Shown here: positions 50,961-63,839 of the stretch, piece by piece
How the letters are laid out: every line of letters starts with the position of its first letter
Position numbering within the stretch: the first letter of the stretch is position 1
Assembly (NCBI GenBank): GCA_951230915.1
Contig: OX579635.1
Location: 48,918,001 to 48,982,000, forward strand
DNA from: Antitrichia curtipendula
Taxonomy: Eukaryota > Streptophyta > Bryopsida > Hypnales > Leucodontaceae
Direction: 5' to 3'
DNA: 64,000 bases
Position numbers and translations under genes: made by a program
Notes under the pieces: model-generated
Databases searched by the model: none
Told to the model about the DNA's origin: nothing
The model's input: only the letters and a program-made list of their open reading frames with translations

Positions 50961-51880
50961 TGGAATCCTACGAGGGTTTGGGATTGAAATGAAATACTAG
51001 TTCCCTTATTTTCTAATTCAAGTGGAACGGTATTTTATTGTAATGGGTCTATGTAAATATGGATTGGCATTGAAAATTTTACATGAAATAATATCCAAGT
51101 TGTTTTGAAATCAAGCATTCCACTAGATAACTTTATTTGTGTAACGGGATCCTACGAGGGTTTGGAATTGAAATGAAATACTAGTTCCCTTATGTTCTAA
51201 TTCAAGTGGAACGGCATTTTATTGTAATAAAGATATGTAAATATAGGTTGGGATTGGAAATTTTAAATGAAATAGTATCCAAGTTGTTTTGAATTCAAGC
51301 ATTCCACTAGAAAACTTTATTTGTGTAATGGGATCCTACGAGGGTTTGGGATTGAAATGAAATACTAGTTCCCTTATTTTCTAATTCAAGTGGAACGGTA
51401 TTTTATTGTAATGGGGATATGTAAATATAGGTTGGGATTGAAAATTTCAAATGAAATAGTATCCAAGTTGTTTTGAGTTCAAGCATTCCACTAGAAAATT
51501 TTATTTGTGTAATGGGATCCTACGAGGGTTTGGGATTGAAATGAAATACTAGTTCCCTTATTTTCTAATTCAAGTGGAACGGTATTTTATTGTAATGGGT
51601 CTATGTAAATATGGATTGGCATTGAAAATTTTAAATGAAATAGTATTCAAGTTGTTTTGAATTCAAGCATTCCACTAGAAAACTTTACTTGTGTAATGGG
51701 ATCCTACAAGGGTTTGGGATTGAAATGAAATACTAGTTCCCTTATTTTCTAATTCAAGTGGAACGGTATTTTATTGTAATGGGTCTATGTAAATATGGAT
51801 TGGCATTGAAAATTTTAAAAGAAATAGTATCCAAGTTGTTTTGAAATCAAGCATTCCACTAGAAAACTTTATTGGTGTAA
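50961..51880 (+). repeat. Q-R-S-T-P five-monomer HOR (920 bp), copy 2
   Basis: Same order as 50,225-50,960 but with an AGTATTCAAG unit (T, 51,513-51,696, with CTACAAGG at the next boundary) inserted before P. R markers are at 51,226 and then 52,146, 920 bases apart. The 4-mer and the 5-mer therefore differ by one inserted monomer. Confidence 0.87.
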
Positions 51881-52616
51881 TGGAATCCTACGAGGGTTTG
51901 GGATTGAAATGAAATACTAGTTCCCTTATTTTCTAATTCAAGTGGAACGGTATTTTATTGTAATGGGTCTATGTAAATATGGATTGGCATTGAAAATTTT
52001 ACATGAAATAATATCCAAGTTGTTTTGAAATCAAGCATTCCACTAGATAACTTTATTTGTGTAACGGGATCCTACGAGGGTTTGGAATTGAAATGAAATA
52101 CTAGTTCCCTTATGTTCTAATTCAAGTGGAACGGCATTTTATTGTAATAAAGATATGTAAATATAGGTTGGGATTGGAAATTTTAAATGAAATAGTATCC
52201 AAGTTGTTTTGAATTCAAGCATTCCACTAGAAAACTTTATTTGTGTAATGGGATCCTACGAGGGTTTGGGATTGAAATGAAATACTAGTTCCCTTATTTT
52301 CTAATTCAAGTGGAACGGTATTTTATTGTAATGGGTCTATGAAAATATGGATTGGGATTGAAAATTTTAAATGAAATAATATCCAAGTTGTTTTGAGTTC
52401 AAGCATTCCACTAGAAAACTTTATTTGTGTAATGGGATCCTACGAGGGTTTGGAATTGAAATGAAATACTAGTTCCCTTATGTTCTAATTCAAGTGGAAC
52501 GGTATTTTATTGTAATAAAGATATGTAAATATAGGTTGGGATTGGAAATTTTAAATGAAATAGAATCCAAGTTGTTTTGAATTCAAGCATTCCACTAGAA
52601 AACTTTATTTGTGTAA
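51881..52616 (+). repeat. Q-R block ending with R-like unit
   Basis: Q, R (GTAATAAAG at 52,146), a GTCTATGAAAATATGG unit as at 47,097, then an R-like unit (GTAATAAAG at 52,514, AGAATCC). With the P unit at 51,697 it reproduces the five-unit order of 46,545-47,464. Confidence 0.85.
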
Positions 52617-52984
52617 TGGGATCCTACGAGGGTTTGGGATTGAAATGAAATACTAGTTCCCTTATTTTCTAATTCAAGTGGAACGGTATTTTATTGTAAT
52701 GGGGATATGTAAATATGGATTGGCATTGAAAATTTTAAAAGAAATAGTATCCAACTTGTTTTGAAATCAAGTATTCCACTAGAAAACTTTATTTGTGTAA
52801 TGGGATCCTACGAGGGTTTGGGATTGAAATGAAATACTAGTTCCCTTATTTTCTAATTCAAGTGGAACGGTATTTTATTGTAATGGGGATATGTAAATAT
52901 GGATTGGCATTGAAAATTTTACATGAAATAGTATCCAAGTTGTTTTGAATTCAAGCATTCCACTAGAAAACTTTATTTGTGTAA

Positions 52985-53720
52985 TGGGATCCTACGAGGG
53001 TTTGGGATTGAAATGAAATACTAGTTCCCTTATTTTCTAATTCAAGTGGAATGGTATTTTATTGTAATGGGGATATGTAAATATGGATTGGCATTGAAAA
53101 TTTTAAATGAAATAGTATCCAAGTTGTATTGAATTCAAGAATTCCACTAGAAAACTTTATTTGTGTAATGGGATCCTACGAGGGTTTGGAATTGAGATGA
53201 AATACTAGTTCCCTTATTTTCTAATTCAAGTGGAACGGTATTTTATTGTAATGGGGATATGTAAATATGGATTGGCATTGAAAATTTTAAAAGAAATAGT
53301 ATCCAAGTTGTATTGAATTCAAGCATTCCACTAGAAAACTTTATTTGTGTAATGGGATCCTACGAGGGTTTGGGATTGAAATGAAATACTAGTTCCCTTA
53401 TTTTCTAATTCAAGTGGAACGGTATTTTATTGTAATGGGTCTATGTAAATATGGATTGGGATTGAAAATTTTAAATGAAATAATATCCAAGTTGTTTTGA
53501 GTTCAAGCATTCCACTAGAAAACTTTATTTGTGTAATGGGATCCTACGAGGGTTTGGGATTGAAATGAAATACTAGTTCCCTTATTTTCTAATTCAAGTG
53601 GAACGGTATTTTATTGTAATGGGTCTATGTAAATATGGATTGGCATTGAAAATTTTAAAAGAAATAGTATCCAAGTTGTTTTGAGTTCAAGCATTCCACT
53701 AGAAAACTTTATTTGTGTAA
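52985..53720 (+). repeat. Four-monomer run with eight-unit offset, copy 1
   Basis: W (GGAATGG, TTGTATTG, TTCAAGAATTCC), V (GGAATTGAGATG), X (GTCTATG, GGATTGGG, AATAATATCC, GAGTTC), Y (GTCTATG, TTGGCATTG, TTTTAAAAG). It matches 54,457-55,192 at +1,472 bases (eight units). V differs in its back half: TTGTATTG here, CAACTTG with GAAATCAAGT in copy 2. Confidence 0.82.
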
Positions 53721-54088
53721 TGGGATCCTACGAGGGTTTGGGATTGAAATGAAATACTAGTTCCCTTATTTTCTAATTCAAGTGGAACGGTATTTTATTG
53801 TAATGGGTCTATGTAAATATGGATTGGGATTGAAAATTTTAAATGAAATAATATCCAAGTTGTTTTGAGTTCAAGCATTCCACTAGAAAACTTTATTTGT
53901 GTAATGGGATCCTACGAGGGTTTGGGATTGAAATGAAATACTAGTTCCCTTATTTTCTAATTCAAGTGGAACGGTATTTTATTGTAATGGGTCTATGTAA
54001 ATATGGATTGGCATTGAAAATTTTAAAAGAAATAGTATCCAAGTTGTTTTGAAATCAAGCATTCCACTAGAAAACTTTATTTGTGTAA
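53353..54088 (+). repeat. X-Y dimer, two tandem copies (368 bp each)
   Basis: Alternating X (GGATTGGG with AATAATATCC) and Y (TTGGCATTG with TTTTAAAAG) units at 53,353, 53,537, 53,721 and 53,905. The Y units differ in GAGTTC against GAAATC. X recurs at 54,273, and the pair again at 54,825 and 55,009. Confidence 0.8.
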
Positions 54089-54456
54089 TGGGATCCTACG
54101 AGGGTTTGGGATTGAAATGAAATACTAGTTCCCTTATTTTCTAATTCAAGTGGAACGGTATTTTATTGTAATGGGGATATGTAAATATGGATTGGCATTG
54201 AAAATTTTAAAAGAAATAGTATCCAAGTTGTATTGAATTCAAGCATTCCACTAGAAAACTTTATTTGTGTAATGGGATCCTACGAGGGTTTGGGATTGAA
54301 ATGAAATACTAGTTCCCTTATTTTCTAATTCAAGTGGAACGGTATTTTATTGTAATGGGTCTATGTAAATATGGATTGGGATTGAAAATTTTAAATGAAA
54401 TAATATCCAAGTTGTTTTGAGTTCAAGCATTCCACTAGAAAACTTTATTTGTGTAA

Positions 54457-55192
54457 TGGGATCCTACGAGGGTTTGGGATTGAAATGAAATACTAGTTCC
54501 CTTATTTTCTAATTCAAGTGGAATGGTATTTTATTGTAATGGGGATATGTAAATATGGATTGGCATTGAAAATTTTAAATGAAATAGTATCCAAGTTGTA
54601 TTGAATTCAAGAATTCCACTAGAAAACTTTATTTGTGTAATGGGATCCTACGAGGGTTTGGAATTGAGATGAAATACTAGTTCCCTTATTTTCTAATTCA
54701 AGTGGAACGGTATTTTATTGTAATGGGGATATGTAAATATGGATTGGCATTGAAAATTTTAAAAGAAATAGTATCCAACTTGTTTTGAAATCAAGTATTC
54801 CACTAGAAAACTTTATTTGTGTAATGGGATCCTACGAGGGTTTGGGATTGAAATGAAATACTAGTTCCCTTATTTTCTAATTCAAGTGGAACGGTATTTT
54901 ATTGTAATGGGTCTATGTAAATATGGATTGGGATTGAAAATTTTAAATGAAATAATATCCAAGTTGTTTTGAGTTCAAGCATTCCACTAGAAAACTTTAT
55001 TTGTGTAATGGGATCCTACGAGGGTTTGGGATTGAAATGAAATACTAGTTCCCTTATTTTCTAATTCAAGTGGAACGGTATTTTATTGTAATGGGTCTAT
55101 GTAAATATGGATTGGCATTGAAAATTTTAAAAGAAATAGTATCCAAGTTGTTTTGAAATCAAGCATTCCACTAGAAAACTTTATTTGTGTAA
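54457..55192 (+). repeat. Four-monomer run with eight-unit offset, copy 2
   Basis: Counterpart of 52,985-53,720 (W, V, X, Y), with the private GGAATTGAGATG at 54,661. The order diverges after 55,192, where a unit with AAGTGCAACGG begins. Confidence 0.82.
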
Positions 55193-55376
55193 TGGGATCC
55201 TACGAGGGTTTGGGATTGAAATGAAATACTAGTTCCCTTATTTTCTAATTCAAGTGCAACGGTATTTTATTGTAATGGGGATATGTAAATATGGATTGGC
55301 ATTGAAAATTTCAAATGAAATAGTATCCAAGTTGTTTTGAATTCAAGCATTCCACTAGAAAACTTTATTTGTGTAA

Positions 55377-56960
55377 TGGGATCCTACGAGGGTTTGGAAT
55401 TGAAATGAAATACTAGTTACCTTATTTTCTAATTCAAGTGGAACGGTATTTTATTGTAATGGGGATATGTAAATATGGATTGGCATTGAAAATTTTAAAA
55501 GAAATAGTATCCAAGTTGTTTTGAAATTAAGTATTCCACTAGAAAACTTTATTTGTGTAATGGGATCCTACGAGGGTTTGGGATTGAAATCAAATACTAG
55601 TTCCCTTATTTTCTAATTCAAGTGGAACGGTATTTTATTGTAATGGGGATATGTAAATATGGATTGGCATTGAAAATTTTAAAAGAAATAGTATCCAAGT
55701 TGTTTTGAAATCAAGCATTCCACTAGAAAACTTTATTTGTGTAATGGGATCCTACGAGGGTTTGGGATTGAAATGAAATACTAGTTCCCTTATTTTCTAA
55801 TTCAAGTGGAACGGTATTTTATTGTAATGGGGATATGTAAATATAGGTTGGGATTGAAAATTTCAAATGAAATAGTATCCAAGTTGTATTGAATTCAAGC
55901 ATTCCACTAGAAAACTTTATTTGTGTAATGGGATCCTCCGAGGGTTTGGGATTGAAATGAAATACTAGTTCCCTTATTTTCTAATTCAAGTGGAATGGCA
56001 TTTTATTGTAATGGGGATATGTAAATATAGGTTGGGATTGAAAATTTTACATGAAATAGTATCCAAGTTGTATTGAATTCAAGCATTCCACTAGAAAACT
56101 TTATTTGTGTAATGGGATCCTCCGAGGGTTTGGGATTGAAATGAAATACTAGTTCCCTTATTTTCTAATTCAAGTGGAATGGTATTTTATTGTAATGGGG
56201 ATATGTAAATATGGATTGGCATTGAAAATTTTACATGAAATAGTATCCAAGTTGTTTTGAATTCAAGCATTCCACTAGAAAACTTTATTTGTGTAATGGG
56301 ATCCTACGAGGGTTTGGGATTGAAATGAAATACTAGTTCCCTTATTTTCTAATTCAAGTGGAACGGTATTTTATTGTAATGGGGATATGTAAATATGGAT
56401 TGGCATTGAAAATTTTAAAAGAAATAGTATCCAAGTTGTTTTGAAATCAAGTATTCCACTAGAAAACTTTATTTGTGTAATGGGATCCTACGAGGGTTTG
56501 GAATTGAAATGAAATACTAGTTCCCTTATTTTCTAATTCAAGTGGAACGGTATTTTATTGTAATGGGGATATGTAAATATGGATTGGCATTGAAAATTTC
56601 AAATGAAATAGTATCCAAGTTGTATTGAATTCAAGCATTCCACTAGAAAACTTTATTTGTGTAATGGGATCCTACGAGGGTTTGGAATTGAAATGAAATA
56701 CTAGTTCCCATATTTTCTAATTCAAGTGGAATGGCATTTTATTGTAATGGGGATATGTAAATATGGATTGGCATTGAAAATTTCAAATGAAATAGTATCC
56801 AAGATGTATTGAATTCAAGCATTCCACTAGAAAATTTTATTTGTGTAATGGGATCCTACGAGGGTTTGGGATTGAAATGAAATACTAGTTCCCTTATTTT
56901 CTAATTCAAGTGGAACGGTATTTTATTGTAATGGGTCTATGTAAATATGGATTGGGATTG
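55377..56960 (+). repeat. Ten-monomer HOR (1,840 bp offset), copy 1
   Basis: Private markers repeated at exactly +1,840: CTAGTTACC at 55,415, GAAATTAAGTATTCC near 55,524, GAAATCAAATACTAG near 55,587, two GGAATGGCATTTTATTG units, and TTCCCATATTTTC near 56,705. Units at 56,113-56,480 differ between copies (CTCCGAGG, TTTTACATG here; AGGTTGGG, TTTCAAATG there), a converted tract. Confidence 0.88.
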
Positions 56961-57216
56961 AAAATTTCAAATGAAATAGTATCCAAGTTGTATTGAATTC
57001 AAGCATTCCACTAGAAAACTTTATTTGTGTAATGGGATCCTACGAGGGTTTGGAATTGAAATGAAATACTAGTTCCCATATTTTCTAATTCAAGTGGAAT
57101 GGCATTTTATTGTAATGGGGATATGTAAATATGGATTGGCATTGAAAATTTCAAATGAAATAGTATCCAAGTTGTTTTGAATTCAAGCATTCCACTAGAA
57201 AACTTTATTTGTGTAA

Positions 57217-58800
57217 TGGGATCCTACGAGGGTTTGGAATTGAAATGAAATACTAGTTACCTTATTTTCTAATTCAAGTGGAACGGTATTTTATTGTAAT
57301 GGGGATATGTAAATATGGATTGGCATTGAAAATTTTAAAAGAAATAGTATCCAAGTTGTTTTGAAATTAAGTATTCCACTAGAAAACTTTATTTGTGTAA
57401 TGGGATCCTACGAGGGTTTGGGATTGAAATCAAATACTAGTTCCCTTATTTTCTAATTCAAGTGGAACGGTATTTTATTGTAATGGGGATATGTAAATAT
57501 GGATTGGCATTGAAAATTTTAAAAGAAATAGTATCCAAGTTGTTTTGAAATCAAGCATTCCACTAGAAAACTTTATTTGTGTAATGGGATCCTACGAGGG
57601 TTTGGGATTGAAATGAAATACTAGTTCCCTTATTTTCTAATTCAAGTGGAACGGTATTTTATTGTAATGGGGATATGTAAATATAGGTTGGGATTGAAAA
57701 TTTCAAATGAAATAGTATCCAAGTTGTATTGAATTCAAGCATTCCACTAGAAAACTTTATTTGTGTAATGGGATCCTCCGAGGGTTTGGGATTGAAATGA
57801 AATACTAGTTCCCTTATTTTCTAATTCAAGTGGAATGGCATTTTATTGTAATGGGGATATGTAAATATAGGTTGGGATTGAAAATTTTACATGAAATAGT
57901 ATCCAAGTTGTATTGAATTCAAGCATTCCACTAGAAAACTTTATTTGTGTAATGGGATCCTACGAGGGTTTGGGATTGAAATGAAATACTAGTTCCCTTA
58001 TTTTCTAATTCAAGTGGAACGGTATTTTATTGTAATGGGGATATGTAAATATAGGTTGGGATTGAAAATTTCAAATGAAATAGTATCCAAGTTGTTTTGA
58101 AATCAAGCATTCCACTAGAAAACTTTATTTGTGTAATGGGATCCTACGAGGGTTTGGGATTGAAATGAAATACTAGTTCCCTTATTTTCTAATTCAAGTG
58201 GAACGGTATTTTATTGTAATGGGGATATGTAAATATAGGTTGGGATTGAAAATTTCAAATGAAATAGTATCCAAGTTGTTTTGAAATCAAGTATTCCACT
58301 AGAAAACTTTATTTGTGTAATGGGATCCTACGAGGGTTTGGAATTGAAATGAAATACTAGTTCCCTTATTTTCTAATTCAAGTGGAACGGTATTTTATTG
58401 TAATGGGGATATGTAAATATGGATTGGCATTGAAAATTTCAAATGAAATAGTATCCAAGTTGTATTGAATTCAAGCATTCCACTAGAAAACTTTATTTGT
58501 GTAATGGGATCCTACGAGGGTTTGGAATTGAAATGAAATACTAGTTCCCATATTTTCTAATTCAAGTGGAATGGCATTTTATTGTAATGGGGATATGTAA
58601 ATATGGATTGGCATTGAAAATTTCAAATGAAATAGTATCCAAGATGTATTGAATTCAAGCATTCCACTAGAAAATTTTATTTGTGTAATGGGATCCTACG
58701 AGGGTTTGGGATTGAAATGAAATACTAGTTCCCTTATTTTCTAATTCAAGTGGAACGGTATTTTATTGTAATGGGTCTATGTAAATATGGATTGGGATTG
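57217..58800 (+). repeat. Ten-monomer HOR (1,840 bp offset), copy 2
   Basis: Counterpart of 55,377-56,960 with the same CTAGTTACC, GAAATTAAG, GAAATCAAATAC and TTCCCATATTTTC markers. Correspondence ends inside the monomer at 58,689, whose front matches 56,849 but whose back has TTTTAAATGAAATAATATCC, so the breakpoint is intra-monomeric. Confidence 0.88.
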
Positions 58801-59424
58801 AAAATTTTAAATGAAATAATATCCAAGTTGTTTTGAGTTCAAGCATTCCACTAGAAAACTTTATTTGTGTAATGGGATCCTACGAGGGTTTGGGATTGAA
58901 ATGAAATACTAGTTCCCTTATTTTCTAATTCAAGTGGAACGGTATTTTATTGTAATGGGTCTATGTAAATATGGATTGGCATTGAAAATTTTAAATGAAA
59001 TAGTATTCAAGTTGTTTTGAATTCAACCATTCCACTAGAAAACTTTATTTGTGTAATGGGATCCTACGAGGGTTTGGGATTGAAATGAAATACTAGTTCC
59101 CTTATTTTCTAATTCAAGTGGAACGGTATTTTATTGTAATGGGTCTATGTAAATATGGATTGGCATTGAAAATTTTAAAAGAAATAGTATCCAAGTTGTT
59201 TTGAAATCAAGCATTCCACTAGAAAACTTTATTTGTGTAATGGGATCCTACGAGGGTTTGGGATTGAAATGAAATACTAGTTCCCTTATTTTCTAATTCA
59301 AGTGGAACGGTATTTTATTGTAATGGGGATATGTAAATATGGATTGGCATTGAAAATTTTACATGAAATAGTATCCAAGTTGTTTTGAATTCAAGCATTC
59401 CACTAGAAAACTTTATTTGTGTAA

Positions 59425-61816
59425 TGGGATCCTACGAGGGTTTGAGATTGAAATGAAATACTAGTTCCCTTATTTTCTAATTCAAGTGGAACGGTATTTT
59501 ATTGTAATGGGGATATGTAAATATAGGTTGGGATTGAAAATTTCAAATGAAATAGTATCCAAGTTGTTTTGAGTTCAAGCATTCCACTAGAAAATTTTAT
59601 TTGTGTAATGGGATCCTACGAGGGTTTGGGATTGAAATGAAATACTAGTTCCCTTATTTTCTAATTCAAGTGGAACGGTATTTTATTGTAATGGGTCTAT
59701 GTAAATATGGATTGGCATTGAAAATTTTAAATGAAATAGTATTCAAGTTGTTTTGAATTCAAGCAATCCACTAGAAAACTTTACTTGTGTAATGGGATCC
59801 TACGAGGGTTTGGGATTGAAATGAAATACTAGTTCCCTTATTTTCTAATTCAAGTGGAACGGTATTTTATTGTAATGGGCCTATGTAAATATGGATTGGC
59901 ATTGAAAATTTTAAAAGAAATAGTATCCAAGTTGTTTTCAAATCAAGCATTCCACTAGAAAATTTTATTTGTGTAATGGGATCCTACGAGGGTTTGGAAT
60001 TGAAATGAAATACTAGTCCCCTTATTTTCTAATTCAAGTGGAACGGTATTTTATTGTAATGGGGATATGTAAATATGGATTGGCATTGAAAATTTTAAAA
60101 GAAATAGTATCCAACTTGTTTTGAAATCAAGTATTCCACTAGAAAACTTTATTTGTGTAATGGGATCCTACGAGGGTTTGGGATTGAAATGAAATACTAG
60201 TTCCCTTATTTTCTAATTCAAGTGGAACGGTATTTTATTGTAATGGGTCTATGTAAATATGGATTGGCATTGAAAATTTTACATGAAATAGTATCCAAGT
60301 TGTTTTGAATTCAAGCATTCCACTAGAAAACTTTATTTGTGTAATGGGATCCTACGAGGGTTTGGGATTGAAATGAAATACTAGTTCCCTTATTTTCTAA
60401 TTCAAGTGGAACGGTATTTTATTGTAATGGGTCTATGTAAATATGGATTGGCATTGAAAATTTTAAAAGAAATAGTGTCCAAGTTGTTTTGAAATCAAGC
60501 ATTCCACTAGAAAACTTTATTTGTGTAATGGGATCCTACGAGGGTTTGGAATTGAAATGAAATACTAGTTACCTTATTTTCTAATTCAAGTGGAACGGTA
60601 TTTTATTGTAATGGGTCTATTAAAATATGGATTGGGATTGAAAATTTTAACTGAAATAATATCCAAGTTGTTTTGAATTCAAGCATTCCACTAGAAAACT
60701 TTATTTGTGTAATGGGATCCTACGAGGGTTTGGAATTGAAATGAAATACTGGTTCCCATATTTTCTAATTCAAGTGGAATGGTACTTTATTGTAATGGGG
60801 ATATGTAAATATAGGTTGGGATTGAAAATTTCAAATGAAATAGTATCCAAGTTGTTTTGAAATCAAGCATTCCACTAGAAAACTTTATTTGTGTAATGGG
60901 ATCCTATGAGGGTTTGGGATTGAAATGAAATACTAGTTCCCTTATTTTCTAATTCAAGTGGAATGGCATTTTATTGTAATGGGGATATGTAAATATGGAT
61001 TGGCATTGAAAATTTCAAATGAAATAGTATCCAAGATGTATTGAATTGAAGCATTCCACTAGAAAATTTTATTTGTGTAATGGGATCCTACGAGGGTTTG
61101 GGATTGACATGAAATACTAGTTCCCTTATTTTCTAATTCAGGTGGAACGGTATTTTATTGTAATGGGGATATGTAAATATAGTTTGGGATTGAAAATTTC
61201 AAATGAAATAGTATCCAAGTTGTTTTGAGTTCAAGCATTCCACTAGAAAATTTTATTTGTGTAATGGGATCCTACGAGGGTTTGGGATTGACATGAAATA
61301 CTAGTTCCCTTATTTTCTAATTCAAGTGCAACGGTATGTTATTGTAATGGGTCTATGTAAATATGGATTGGCATTGAAAATTTTAAATGAAATAGTATTC
61401 AAGTTGTTTTGAATTCAAGCATTCCACTAGAAAACTTTATTTGTGTAATGGGATCCTACGAGGGTTTGGAATTGAAATGAAATACTAGTTCCCTTATTTT
61501 CTAATTCAAGTGGAACGGTATTTTATTGTAATGGGTCTATGTAAATATGGATCCGCATTGAAAATTTTAAAAGAAATAGTATCCAAGTTGTTTTGAAATC
61601 AAGCATTCCACTAGAAAACTTTATTTGTGTAATGGGATCCTCCGACGGTTTGGGATTGAAATGAAATACTAGTTCCCTTATTTTCTAATTCAAGTGGAAC
61701 GGTATTTTATTGTAATGGGTCTATGTAAATATGGATTGGCATTGAAAATTTTACATGAAATAGTATCCAAGTTGTTTTGAATTCAAGCATTCCACTAGAA
61801 AACTTTATTTGTGTAA
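59425..61816 (+). repeat. 13-monomer HOR (2,392 bp), copy 1
   Basis: Thirteen units starting with TTTGAGATTG. Markers in order: ATTCAAG with TTACTTG (59,609), GGGCCTATG (59,793), TAGTCCCC (59,977), TTTTACATG (60,161), GTGTCCAAG (60,345), CTAGTTACC with GTCTATT (60,529), CTGGTTCCCATA with GGTACTTTATTG (60,713), CCTATGAGG with CCAAGATG (60,897), GACATG with AGGTGGAACGG and AGTTTGGG (61,081), GACATG with GTGCAACGGTATGTTATTG (61,265), TGGATCCGCATTG (61,449), CTCCGACGG (61,633). TTTGAGATTG recurs 2,392 bases on. Confidence 0.87.
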
Positions 61817-63839
61817 TGGGATCCTACGAGGGTTTGAGATTGAAATGAAATACTAGTTCCCTTATTTTCTAATTCAAGTGGAACGGTATTTTATTGTAAT
61901 GGGGATATGTAAATATAGGTTGGGATTGAAAATTTCAAATGAAATAGTATCCAAGTTGTTTTGAGTTCAAGCATTCCACTAGAAAACTTTACTTGTGTAA
62001 TGGGATCCTCCGACGGTTTGGGATTGAAATGAAATACTAGTTCCCTTATTTTCTAATTCAAGTGGAACGGTATTTTATTGTAATGGGTCTATGTAAATAT
62101 GGATTGGCATTGAAAATTTTACATGAAATAGTATCCAAGTTGTTTGGAATTCAAGCATTCCACTAGAAACTTTATTTGTGTAATGGGATCCTATGAGGGT
62201 TTGGGATTGAAATGAAATACTAGTTCCCTTATTTTCTAATTCAAGTGGAACGGTATTTTATTGTAATGGGTCTTTGTAAATATGGATTGGCATTGAAAAT
62301 TTTAAATGAAATAGTATTCAAGTTGTTTTGAATTCAAGCATTCCACTAGAAAACTTTACTTGTGTAATGGGATCCTACGAGGGTTTGGGATTGAAATGAA
62401 ATACTAGTTCCCTTATTTTCTAATTCAAGTGGAACGGTATTTTATTGTAATGGGTCTATGTAAATATGGATTGGCATTGAAAATTTTAAAAGAAATAGTA
62501 TCCAAGTTGTTTTGAAATCAAGCATTCCACTAGAAAACTTTATTTGCGTAATGGGATCCTACGAGGGTTTGGAATTGAAATGAAATACTAGTCCCCTTAT
62601 TTTCTAATTCAAGTGGAACGGTATTTTATTGTAATGGGGATATGTAAATATGGATTGGCATTGAAAATATTAAAAGAAATAGTATCCAACTTGTTTTGAA
62701 ATCAAGTATTCCACTAGAAAACTTTATTTGTGTAATGGGATCCTACGAGGGTTTGGGATTGAAATGAAATACTAGTTCCCTTATTTTCTAATTCAAGTGG
62801 AACGGTATTTTATTGTAATGGGTCTATGTAAATATGGATTGGCATTGAAAATTTTACATGAAATAGTATCCAAGTTGTTTTGAATTCAAGCATTCCACTA
62901 GAAAACTTTATTTGTGTAATGGGATCCTACGAGGGTTTGGGATTGAAATGAAATACTAGTTCCCTTATTTTCTAATTCAAGTGGAACGGTATTTTATTGT
63001 AATGGGTCTATGTTAATATGGATTGGCATTGAAAATTTTAAAAGAAATAGTATCCAAGTTGTTTTGAAATCAAGCATTCAACTAGAAAACTTTATTTGTC
63101 TAATGGGATCCTACGAGGGTTTGGAATTGAAATGAAATACTGGTTCCCATATTTTCTAATTCAAGTGGAATGGTACTTTATTGTAATGGGGATATGTAAA
63201 TATAGGTTGGGATTGAAAATTTCAAATGAAATAGTATCCAAGTTGTTTTGAAATCAAGCATTCCACTAGAAAACTTTATTTGTGTAATGGGATCCTATGA
63301 GGGTTTGGGATTGAAATGAAATACTAGTTCCCTTATTTTCTAATTCAAGTGGAATGGCATTTTATTGTAATGGGGATATGTAAATATGGATTGGCATTGA
63401 AAATTTCAAATGAAATAGTATCCAAGATGTATTGAATTGAAGCATTTCACTAGAAAATTTTATTTGTGTAATGGGATCCTACGAGGGTTTGGGATTGACA
63501 TGAAATACTAGTTCCCTTATTTTCTAATTCAAGTGCAACGGTATGTTATTGTAATGGGTCTATGTAAATATGGATTGGCATTGAAAATTTTAAATGAAAT
63601 AGTATTCAAGTTGTTTTGAATTCAAGCATTCCACTAGAAAATTTTATTTGTGTAATGGGATTCTACGGGGGTTTGGAATTGAAATGAAATACTAGTTCCC
63701 TTATTTTCTAATTCAAGTGGAACGGTATTTTATTGTAATGGGTCTATGTAAATATGGATTGGCATCGAAAGTTTTAAAAGAAATAGTATCCAAGTTGTTT
63801 TGAAATCAAGCATTCCACTAGAAAACTTTATTTGTGTAA
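61817..63839 (+). repeat. 13-monomer HOR, remodelled copy 2 (11 units)
   Basis: Starts with TTTGAGATTG like copy 1 and repeats TAGTCCCC, CTGGTTCCCATA, CCTATGAGG and GTGCAACGGTATG in order. Compared with copy 1 it gains a second CTCCGACGG unit (62,001) and lacks counterparts of the units at 60,529, 61,081 and 61,633, a net loss of two. One unit is a base short near 62,169 (CACTAGAAACTTT). It is a good record of single-monomer gains and losses within a HOR. Confidence 0.85.
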
